Source of the DNA: Blastomonas natatoria
GTDB taxonomy: Bacteria; Pseudomonadota; Alphaproteobacteria; Sphingomonadales; Sphingomonadaceae
Assembly (NCBI RefSeq): GCF_003201955.1
Contig: NZ_QJJM01000001.1
Coordinates: 458,672 to 522,671 of the forward strand
Direction: 5' to 3'
Length of the DNA: 64,000 bases
The translations under genes and the position numbers were made by a program. A model generated the notes under the pieces. The model ran no database searches, had not been told where the DNA came from, and worked only from the letters and a program-made list of their open reading frames with translations. Position 1 is the first letter of the stretch, and each line of letters opens with the position of its first letter. Below, piece by piece: positions 1 through 6,559 of this stretch.

Positions 1-829
1 TCCAGGGATAGGCCGCCAGTTCCGCCAGGGTCGGCACGCGGTCGGCCAACGGATGATCGCTGCGCCCGATGATGGCTGGCCGATCGAGAAATAGCGCCTG
101 CTGCTCGACATCGCTGCCCGGTATGGGCTCACGCAGCGCCCCAATGACCAGATCCAGATCGCCGTCGCGCAGCGGCTCGATCAGGTCGGCAAAGGCGCCC
201 TCGGTAATCACGATGCGCACATCGGGAAATTGCGCGTGGAACGCCGCGACCGCCGCAGGCAGCACCCGTGCCCTGGAAAGCGGCATCGCGCCGATGGCGA
301 TCTTGCCGACTTCGCGACCCTTCAGCGTTTCGACCTCGGCTAGGCCAGCCAGCAATTCGGCCCGCGCCAGGCGGAATGCGCGGATCATTCGCCGTCCGCT
401 TTCGGTAAAGCCGATACCCTTGCCGCGACGCTCCACCAATGTGCGCCGCAGCGCGATCCCGAGATCGGCCAGCGCGCGATGCAGGCTTGGCTGTGAAAGC
501 CCGGTCAGGGCGCTGGCGCGGGCATAGCTGCCTCCTTCGGCCACGGCCAGCAGCGCGCGCATCTGGGCCATGGTCACGCGAGGGCTGCCGACATGGTCCA
601 GCGCGCAGGCAATGCGGGGAGCAAGCAGAGCGGCGGCTTCAGTGGGCTGCATGCCTTCGGGCATCCGGCTGAACAGCGCGATGCCCAGCTGTGTTTCGAG
701 CTTGCACAGGCCCTGGGTGATGGCTGGCTGCGATATGCTGACGGCTTCGGCAGCAGCCGAAACACTGCCAAGGCGCAAGATGGCAAGGACTGCGCGCAAA
801 TGACGAAGGTTCAGATTTTCCATCATCAT
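1..829 (-). CDS. LysR-type transcriptional regulator with two HTH domains (C-terminus beyond window)
   Basis: An open frame runs without a stop from an ATG triplet at 829-821 to the window edge, giving 276 residues of an incomplete protein. Residues 6-70 form a LysR-type winged helix (SAAAEAVSISQPAITQGLCK). Residues 86-150 form a second LysR-type helix-turn-helix (ARASALTGLSQPSLHRALAD, then the wing ending FTESGRRM). A LysR substrate-binding domain starts near residue 175 (KIAIGAMPLS, FPDVRIVITEG, GDLDLVIGALREP). Normal LysR proteins have one HTH, so the duplication is unusual but both copies are in the same frame. Which of the three ATG codons is used is open; no strong ribosome binding site is visible. 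Target genes and effector are unknown. It is oriented away from the TadE-like gene. Confidence 0.85.
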   Translation of the reverse strand, partial: MMMENLNLRHLRAVLAILRLGSVSAAAEAVSISQPAITQGLCKLETQLGIALFSRMPEGMQPTEAAALLAPRIACALDHVGSPRVTMAQMRALLAVAEGGSYARASALTGLSQPSLHRALADLGIALRRTLVERRGKGIGFTESGRRMIRAFRLARAELLAGLAEVETLKGREVGKIAIGAMPLSRARVLPAAVAAFHAQFPDVRIVITEGAFADLIEPLRDGDLDLVIGALREPIPGSDVEQQALFLDRPAIIGRSDHPLADRVPTLAELAAYPW

Positions 830-1135
830 GCGGCATTTTTAGCATGGACTTATGGCTCGGCAGAAGAGGGAAATGATATTTCTCATAACAGTGACAAATC
901 CGTCACGGCCCGTTCGCCCGCCCGATCTTCCCGCAGCTTGCGCCGCATCCGCAGGCGTTGATCCTGCGCGACAAGACAAGGCAAAAATGCCGTTAATTCT
1001 GCTTGTTAGCGGAATGCGAGGGATGCTTCCCTAGCCCAAAAGTCTTCATAGTGAAGGCAATTCGTCGCGATGATCCATCCCCAGTCCTGGTCTCGTCGGA
1101 CGCTCGCCGGGCGTGCAGCGCCATCGAGGCCGTCG

Positions 1136-1807
1136 ATGCTGAAACGGCTGGGAAAGGACCGCTCGGGCGTGGCACTGCTCGAGTTCGCCTTTTCGCTGCC
1201 CATCTTCCTGGGACTGGGTCTGTATGGTACCGAGGTGGCCAATCTGGCCATCACCCAGATGAAACTCAGTCAGATTGCGCTCAACCTGGCCGACAATGCC
1301 TCGCGCATCGGAACGCTGAACTCTGCCCTGGGTGCCAAGGAGATCAACGAGCAGCAGATCAATGACGTTTTCCAGGCAGCGGCCATTCAGGGTGGTGCGC
1401 TGGATGTCTTCGAAACCGGCCGGGTGGTGCTGTCGAGCCTGGAGGTCAACTCCAATGGCGGCCAGACCATCATGTGGCAGCGGTGCAAGGGCAAGCTGGC
1501 CGAGGTATCGGATTACGGAGCCGAAGGGACGGGCGCATCGGACACCAGCTTTCCCGGCATGGGGCCTGCTGGCGACAGGATAAGTGCCAGCACTGGCACG
1601 GCGGTCATGTATGTGGAGCTGACCTTCACCTACGATCCGCTGTTCGGCGACCTTTTTGTCGATCCACAACCCTTGCGTCAGGAAGCGGCCTATACGGTTC
1701 GAGATGCGCGCGAGATCGGGAGTGCGCCGACCAACAATGTCTCGGCAGCCAGGCTTTCGACGTGCGACAAATATGATACGATCTTGCCGCAAACCAGCGG
1801 TGTCTAG
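1136..1807 (+). CDS. TadE/TadG-like pilus assembly protein
   Basis: The 223-residue product has the TadE layout: a short basic N-terminus (MLKRLGKDRSG), then VALLEFAFSLPIFLGLGLYG, one hydrophobic helix containing the invariant Glu that in TadE-family pseudopilins follows the prepilin-like cleavage region. The remainder is extracytoplasmic, with two widely spaced Cys (near residues 122 and 212). An upstream in-frame ATG at 1070 would add 22 residues; the ATG at 1136 is preferred because a GAGG lies about 7 bases before it and the protein then starts where family members do. TadE-type proteins act at the inner membrane in Flp/Tad pilus assembly, but no other tad gene is present here, so the role is inferred from family only. 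Confidence 0.75.
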   Translation: MLKRLGKDRSGVALLEFAFSLPIFLGLGLYGTEVANLAITQMKLSQIALNLADNASRIGTLNSALGAKEINEQQINDVFQAAAIQGGALDVFETGRVVLSSLEVNSNGGQTIMWQRCKGKLAEVSDYGAEGTGASDTSFPGMGPAGDRISASTGTAVMYVELTFTYDPLFGDLFVDPQPLRQEAAYTVRDAREIGSAPTNNVSAARLSTCDKYDTILPQTSGV

Positions 1808-1883
1808 CCTGCAGCTGGCAAGCTGAGCGCGCCTCGTGGCGCGATGCCGGCCCGGCCGGGCAGGCGCATTCAGTGTCCTGTCG

Positions 1884-2174
1884 TTAGGCGCTTTGAGCGG
1901 ACGCCGTGCCGCCGGCGTCATTCGCCGGGCGATAGGCGCTGGCGATCCATTCGAGGCGGCTGTTCGCCAGCGACTGCGCCATGTCCTCGGATTCCAGGAT
2001 CTCGGCGATCGCAACCTGACGCTGTGCCAGCAGGTCGATATCCTGCAGGAGGGTAAGGTTGCGCGTTGCCGTCTCCACGTCCTGGCACAGGGCAGAGCCG
2101 ACCTGTTCGGTCAGATGCCCTGTAGAGCGCAGGAGATCGGCTATGACGCGCAGAGCAGAACGGTCATGCAGCAT
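1884..2174 (-). CDS. small helical protein at the end of the chemotaxis operon, possible CheZ/CheT-like phosphatase
   Basis: The ATG at 2174 overlaps the end of the upstream cheB-like gene by 11 bases (ATGCTGCATGA), so it is probably translationally coupled and 96 residues long; a longer start at 2231 would lie inside cheB. The protein is predicted mostly helical and matches no family I can name. Residues 41-60 (TLLQDIDLLAQRQVAIAEIL) contain D47-x3-Q51. The same D-x3-Q spacing on a helix, with a similar preceding QD, is the catalytic signature of CheZ-type CheY-P phosphatases and of the remote homologue CheT. The operon contains cheY but no recognisable cheZ, cheC or cheX phosphatase. The phosphatase role is inference; an unrelated helical adaptor is the main alternative. 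Confidence 0.6.
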   Translation of the reverse strand: MLHDRSALRVIADLLRSTGHLTEQVGSALCQDVETATRNLTLLQDIDLLAQRQVAIAEILESEDMAQSLANSRLEWIASAYRPANDAGGTASAQSA

Positions 2175-3213
2175 TCTGCGTAGCCTCGTCGACCGGGCAC
2201 AGGCGTGCACCGAAATCGGCGGGAGCAACAAAGTTCATGATGCCCTTGGCAACGGCCGCGCCGATCATTTCGGGGATGAGTGCGGTATCAGGCGACTGCA
2301 GCAGGCAGGTGCCTTCGCCTGCACGCAGGGCGGCCATGCCCGCTGCGCCGTCTTCGCCGCCACCCGAGAGCAGCAGGCCGACGCCCTTTGCGCCCACGGT
2401 CCTGGCAAGCGATGCCAGCAAGAGGTCGGCGGAGGGACGGGCGCCGTTCACGGGATCGCGTTCGACCAGGCGGATACGGCCGTTCGGCCAGCTGTCGATG
2501 ACGACGTGGAAGCGCGGATCGACGGCGACATGAACGATACCGGGCTCGAGCAGCGCGCCGTCTTCGGCGATCTTGATCTGCGCGCGGCAATCCTTGTTGA
2601 GATTGGCCACCAGCGATGCCGTCAGCGCCTCGTCGATCGCCAGCGAAACGATGGTCGGCGGACAATTGGTGGGCAGGCTGGTCACCGCCACGGTGGCCGG
2701 GTCGATCGATCCCATGCCGCCAGCGATCGCCAGCACCTGGCCGTTCCAGCGGTAGTTGAACGAAGCGCTGAGATCGACCGCATCCTTGGCCTTGCTGCGC
2801 GCTTCCAGATTGGTGCGCGCGGCGGTCAGCACCGTCTTGCACAGCTTGCCCGAGATCTTGGCGAACTCTTCTGCCGTTGCCTTCTGGGGCTTGGGGAAAC
2901 AGTCGACGGCGCCCAGCTCGATCGCGCGCAGCGAGATGTCCGCGCCCTTCTGGGTCAGCGTGGAGAGCATCACGACCGGGATCGGGCGCTCGGCCATCAG
3001 CTCGGCGAGGAAGTCGATGCCGTTCATGCCCGGCATTTCGACGTCCAGCGTCAGCACGTTGGGGCGCAACTCGGCAATCAGTTCGCGTGCTTCGATGACA
3101 TCGCGGGCAGCGCCCAGCACCTCGATATTCTTGTCCTTTTCCAGCGCGCTGGTGAACAGCGCACGCATGGTGATGGAGTCATCGACGATCAGGACACGGG
3201 CGGCGGCAGTCAT
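2164..3213 (-). CDS. CheB-like response regulator with degenerate methylesterase domain
   Basis: The 349-residue protein has a full CheB architecture. The receiver domain (1-125) looks functional: acidic pair DD11-12, phosphoacceptor D57 in LTLDVEMPG, T/S switch near 84 and K108. The C-terminal domain (about 155-345) aligns with CheB methylesterase, but the IGASTGG nucleophile motif reads IAGGMGS (163-169), placing Gly at the serine position (166). The VQHM motif reads VSLA (189-192), so the catalytic His is also absent. The catalytic Asp is kept in LSGGGEDGA (D288). Methylesterase activity is therefore not expected. It sits two genes downstream of cheY and in the same operon as an intact cheB. 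Possible roles are phosphate sink, competitor for receptor or CheA binding, or regulator of the small downstream protein. Confidence 0.85.
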   Translation of the reverse strand: MTAAARVLIVDDSITMRALFTSALEKDKNIEVLGAARDVIEARELIAELRPNVLTLDVEMPGMNGIDFLAELMAERPIPVVMLSTLTQKGADISLRAIELGAVDCFPKPQKATAEEFAKISGKLCKTVLTAARTNLEARSKAKDAVDLSASFNYRWNGQVLAIAGGMGSIDPATVAVTSLPTNCPPTIVSLAIDEALTASLVANLNKDCRAQIKIAEDGALLEPGIVHVAVDPRFHVVIDSWPNGRIRLVERDPVNGARPSADLLLASLARTVGAKGVGLLLSGGGEDGAAGMAALRAGEGTCLLQSPDTALIPEMIGAAVAKGIMNFVAPADFGARLCPVDEATQNAA

Positions 3214-3250
3214 TGTATTGACCCTTCAATTACGGGAAACGGTGCTGCGT

Positions 3251-3688
3251 TCAGGCAGCGTCGGCAAATTCAACTTCGTGCGTCAGGGCGCCCAGATCGA
3301 GCACCATGACCATGCGGTCATCCAGCGATGCCAGACCCTCGAGGAACGGCAGCACCGAATCGCCCGTCGTCGGCGGCGGCTGCAGCGCGCTCTGATCGAA
3401 CGTGACGATGTCGCGAACTGCATCGACGATCATCCCCTTCAGCTGCCCGGCAACCTCGGTGACGATGATGACATGGCGCTCGCCGGGCTTGGACTTGTTC
3501 CAGCCGAGGCGCGCTGCCAGATCGATGACCGGCAGCACGATACCGCGCAGGTTCACCACGCCAGCGACATAATCAGGCACGCGCGGCAAACGTGTGGTGG
3601 GAGACCAGGCGCGGATCTCGCGGATACCCATGATGTCGATACCGAAGGTCTGGCCCTCGACTTCAAACGTGATCAGCTGGCGGTTCAT
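3251..3688 (-). CDS. cheW: chemotaxis coupling protein CheW
   Basis: The 145-residue product is a single CheW domain: LITFEVEGQTFGIDIMGIRE at the start, the P-x-V-P-D-Y-V-A-G-V-V-N-L-R-G segment (residues 35-49) that contacts CheA and receptor, and VLPVIDLAARLG. CheW links the receptor tip to the CheA P5 domain in the cytoplasmic arrays. It lies 27 bases after the cheY stop and 37 bases before the degenerate cheB, all on the minus strand, consistent with one operon. AGGGAAG a few bases upstream of the ATG is a good ribosome binding site. Length and motifs are normal for the family. Confidence 0.95.
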   Translation of the reverse strand: MNRQLITFEVEGQTFGIDIMGIREIRAWSPTTRLPRVPDYVAGVVNLRGIVLPVIDLAARLGWNKSKPGERHVIIVTEVAGQLKGMIVDAVRDIVTFDQSALQPPPTTGDSVLPFLEGLASLDDRMVMVLDLGALTHEVEFADAA

Positions 3689-3715
3689 CTTACTTCCCTC
3701 AACAATCGAACGGCA

Positions 3716-4096
3716 TCAATGCGTGACGCGGCGCACGGCTGCAGCGAGCTTTTGCGCGTCGAACGGCTTGACGATCCATCCTGTCGCACCGGCCCGGCGC
3801 GCTTGTGCTTTCTTCTCCTCTGACGCTTCGGTCGTCAGCACCAGGATCGGGCGATTTTCGTGGATCGCGCCTTTCCGCAGATGCTCGATCAGGCCGAAGC
3901 CGTCCATGCGTGGCATGTTGATGTCTGTAATAACGACATCGCATTCGTTTTCCTTAAGCCAATCCAGCGCGGAAACGCCGTCATCGGCCTGATCGACATG
4001 AAAGCCCTCTGCGGTGAGCGCGTGCTTCAGCAGCGCGCGCATGCTGGGGCTGTCGTCGACGGTCAGGATGCGGGTCTTATCTTGAGCACAGGTCAT
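3716..4096 (-). CDS. cheY: CheY-like single-domain response regulator
   Basis: The 126-residue protein is a lone receiver domain: ILTVDDSPSMRALL with the acidic pair, the phosphoacceptor Asp in VVITDINMPRMDG, the Thr of VLTTEAS, and the conserved Lys in WIVKPFD. It carries no output domain, as expected for a CheY that binds the flagellar switch or another motor after phosphorylation by CheA. The ATG at 4096 was chosen over a TTG seven codons upstream because AGAGGA lies about 9 bases before it. It is flanked by cheD (17-base gap) and cheW. Whether this CheY is the motor-binding regulator or a phosphate sink cannot be told from sequence. Confidence 0.9.
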   Translation of the reverse strand: MTCAQDKTRILTVDDSPSMRALLKHALTAEGFHVDQADDGVSALDWLKENECDVVITDINMPRMDGFGLIEHLRKGAIHENRPILVLTTEASEEKKAQARRAGATGWIVKPFDAQKLAAAVRRVTH

Positions 4097-4113
4097 CTTC
4101 TGGGGTCCTCTTC

Positions 4114-4662
4114 TCAAAACAGCTCAATATCGCCGTGATCTTCACGGAGCTTGGGTGTGGGCATATCCCGGGGTGCCTGCGAATTGTCGACGATGCGGCA
4201 ACGGGCCTGGCCGTGATAAGGGCGGAAATCGACACGGCGAGCCGACGGCCCACCCAGCGATTGACTGACCAGCGGAATGCCTTCCGCCTTCAGGAAGGAA
4301 TTCGCGAACTCGGCATTGGCGGTGCCGATCCAGCTCATCCCGGACGACATGTTGGCACCCCCGTAAAGGTGCGCGCGCAGCATCCGGCGGTCTGCGCCAT
4401 AGGCCAGCATCTCGTTGATCAGCACTTCCATCAGGTAAACGCCGTAATGCTCGTCGAGACCCGCATCATTGCCCGGGCTGGCGAGCAGGAAATGGTTCAT
4501 GCCGCCGATATTGTTGGAAGAATCGTACAGGCAGCAGGCAATGCAGCTGCCAAGCACAGTCGTCAGCTCAAGCCGCGGATCGCCGCTCACGCGGGCCTGG
4601 CCCTGCATCACCATCAGGCGGACCCGCTTGTGCTTGGAAAAGTCGATGGGTTCCATCAGCAT
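4114..4662 (-). CDS. cheD: chemoreceptor glutamine deamidase CheD
   Basis: CheD converts receptor glutamines to glutamates, setting adaptation sites for CheR and CheB. The 182-residue product has the family active site: TTVLGSCIACCLYD with nucleophile Cys40 and the preceding Thr, and GGMNHFLL with His57. The later GGAN segment (LYGGANM) is also typical. Its ATG overlaps the stop of the intact cheB by 7 bases, indicating translational coupling with the enzyme that acts on the same sites. Length is normal; a 20-residue polar tail follows the domain. Confidence 0.95.
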   Translation of the reverse strand: MLMEPIDFSKHKRVRLMVMQGQARVSGDPRLELTTVLGSCIACCLYDSSNNIGGMNHFLLASPGNDAGLDEHYGVYLMEVLINEMLAYGADRRMLRAHLYGGANMSSGMSWIGTANAEFANSFLKAEGIPLVSQSLGGPSARRVDFRPYHGQARCRIVDNSQAPRDMPTPKLREDHGDIELF

Positions 4663-5693
4663 AGCGCTACTCCCCCGAAGGCGACCTGAGCGATGCGGTG
4701 GATCGGTGCGACCACGCTGGCTGCACCCAGGGCGATCGCTGCGCCCGGCATGCCGAACACGACAGAGGTCGCCTCATCCTGCGCGATGGTCATCGCGCCG
4801 CTCTCTGCCATGGCGAGCAGCCCGTGGGCCCCATCATTGCCCATGCCCGTGAGCTGGATGCCGATGGCGTCTGCGCCCAGATTTTCCGCGACCGAATGGA
4901 ACAGCACGTCGACGCTGGGCCGGTGGCCGCTGACCTTCGGGCCTGGCCTTGCGCGGACATACATGCCCGATGCGCCGCTTCCCCGGACTTCCAGATGCCG
5001 CTCGGTGCCTGGTGCGATGTAGACATGGCCTGCCCGCACCGGCAGGTCCGGTTCGGCGATCATCACCTTGGGCGCGCAGACCGAATCGAGACGGCGGGCG
5101 ACGGCTTCGGCAAAGGCACCGTTGATGTGCTGTACCACCATGGTCGGGGGGCAATCGGCAGGGAACTGGCTGAGCAGCACATGCAGCGCCTCCACTCCGC
5201 CGGTCGATGCGCCGATCGCGATGAGCCGGGTCTGCGCCGAACCCAGCGTCTGGCGCGGGGCAGGGGCGGGGCGGACGCGGTCATGCGCCTGAACCTTGGC
5301 CTGGGCGGCGTTGCGGATCATTTCGGCCAGGCGGCCCTGGTCGGAGACCAGAATGTTGCCCGCAGCACCGCTCGGCTTGGCATAGCATTCGACCGCGCCG
5401 ATCTCGAGAGCGCGGACGGTCATGGCCGAACCGCTTTCGGCAAGGCCCGACACGATGACCACCGGCGTCGGACGCAGCGTCATCAGCTTTTCCAGAAATT
5501 CCAGCCCGCTCATGCCCGGCATTTCGATGTCCAGCGTCACCACGTCCGGGTTGAGCGCCTTGATCATGCTGCGCGCTTCGCGCGCATCGACAGCGGTGCC
5601 CACCACCTGGATGTCCGTCGCCGGACGCAGCGCTTCGACCAGAAGCGCACGCATGGTGGGAGAATCATCAACGATCAGGACACGGATGGTCAT
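4656..5693 (-). CDS. cheB: protein-glutamate methylesterase/glutaminase CheB (catalytically complete)
   Basis: CheB removes methyl groups from chemoreceptor glutamates when its receiver is phosphorylated by CheA. The 345-residue protein has receiver residues DD9-10, D55 (VTLDIEMPG) and K107, a linker of about 30 residues rich in Ala and Pro, and a methylesterase domain with Ser163 in IGASTGG, His189 in VVQHI and Asp287 in LTGMGNDGA, so the catalytic triad is intact. It overlaps cheR by 4 bases (ATGA) upstream and cheD by 7 bases downstream. It is the functional counterpart to the degenerate CheB-like protein encoded three genes further along the same operon. Confidence 0.96.
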   Translation of the reverse strand: MTIRVLIVDDSPTMRALLVEALRPATDIQVVGTAVDAREARSMIKALNPDVVTLDIEMPGMSGLEFLEKLMTLRPTPVVIVSGLAESGSAMTVRALEIGAVECYAKPSGAAGNILVSDQGRLAEMIRNAAQAKVQAHDRVRPAPAPRQTLGSAQTRLIAIGASTGGVEALHVLLSQFPADCPPTMVVQHINGAFAEAVARRLDSVCAPKVMIAEPDLPVRAGHVYIAPGTERHLEVRGSGASGMYVRARPGPKVSGHRPSVDVLFHSVAENLGADAIGIQLTGMGNDGAHGLLAMAESGAMTIAQDEATSVVFGMPGAAIALGAASVVAPIHRIAQVAFGGVALC

Positions 5694-6559
5694 GCGCCCT
5701 CCTTAAGGTAGATAGTCTTACCGATTTGCGTAAGGCAGGCCGCAGCAGGGCCTATGACGCGCTCGCTGTGACCGATGTAGAGATGGCCGCCCGGCAGAAG
5801 CTGGTCGGCAAAGCGTGCGACCAGACGCTCCTTGGTCGGCTGGTCGAAATAGATCATGACGTTGCGGCAGAATATTACGTCGAACCGCCGCTTCATCGGC
5901 CAGTCATGCAGCAGGTTGAGCCGGTTGAAGCTCACCAGATTGCGGACCTGGGGATTGATGGTCGTCGTCGATCCGCTGGCCTGGGTCCAGAGCCTGCGCA
6001 GCTCGGGCGGCATGGCGGAGATGTTTTCGGTCGTGTAGGTCGCTGCGCGCGCGGTCGCGAGCACATTGTCGTCAAGATCGGTGGCCAGGATGCGAAGGTC
6101 GGTGCCTGCCAGCGCAGCCGCCATGCGCGGGTCTTCGCCCAGTATTGTCGTGACGATCGACCAGGTTTCCTCGCCGCTCGAACAGCCTGCCGACCAGATG
6201 CGCACCGGCTGACCCTTGCGCGCCTTGGCGATCAGGACCGGTGCTATCTCTTCTCCCAGATGCTCGAAATGATGCTCTTCACGGAAGAAATAGGTGTGGT
6301 TGGTAGTCAGCGCGCAGATGACCCGGCGGAGCTCGTCCTCGTTATTCTTCAACGAAGCAAGATAATCGGCAAAGGTGGTGAAACGCGATTCGCGCACCAG
6401 CGGGGCAAGGCGCGAATAGACCAGCATCGACTTGGCCGGAACCAGGACGATTCCCGCCGTTTCATGCGCCAGCCGCTGCACGGTGGCAAAATCCTCCGGC
6501 GAATAGACCGCGCGGCTGATCCCCGGCAGGGTTTCAAAGGAGAGGGTTTGCGCGTTCAC
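5690..6559 (-). CDS. cheR: chemotaxis protein methyltransferase CheR
   Basis: CheR uses S-adenosylmethionine to methylate receptor glutamates. The 289-residue product has the all-alpha N-terminal domain (about 18-90), the TTNHTYFFRE motif (85-94), the SAM-binding segment IWSAGCSSGEE (121-131) and the later FCRNVMIYFD motif. The ATG overlaps the end of cheA by 4 bases, and its stop overlaps cheB by 4 bases, so the methylation and demethylation enzymes are coupled to each other and to the kinase. The receptor in this operon carries a C-terminal pentapeptide suited to CheR docking. Confidence 0.95.
   Translation of the reverse strand: MNAQTLSFETLPGISRAVYSPEDFATVQRLAHETAGIVLVPAKSMLVYSRLAPLVRESRFTTFADYLASLKNNEDELRRVICALTTNHTYFFREEHHFEHLGEEIAPVLIAKARKGQPVRIWSAGCSSGEETWSIVTTILGEDPRMAAALAGTDLRILATDLDDNVLATARAATYTTENISAMPPELRRLWTQASGSTTTINPQVRNLVSFNRLNLLHDWPMKRRFDVIFCRNVMIYFDQPTKERLVARFADQLLPGGHLYIGHSERVIGPAAACLTQIGKTIYLKEGA

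Noticed and set aside
2059..3309. Long plus-strand open frame opposite cheB-like and cheW genes
   Set aside because: It is antisense to well-supported che genes and its composition (runs of Arg, Asp, Gln and His) is typical of an antisense shadow in high-GC DNA.
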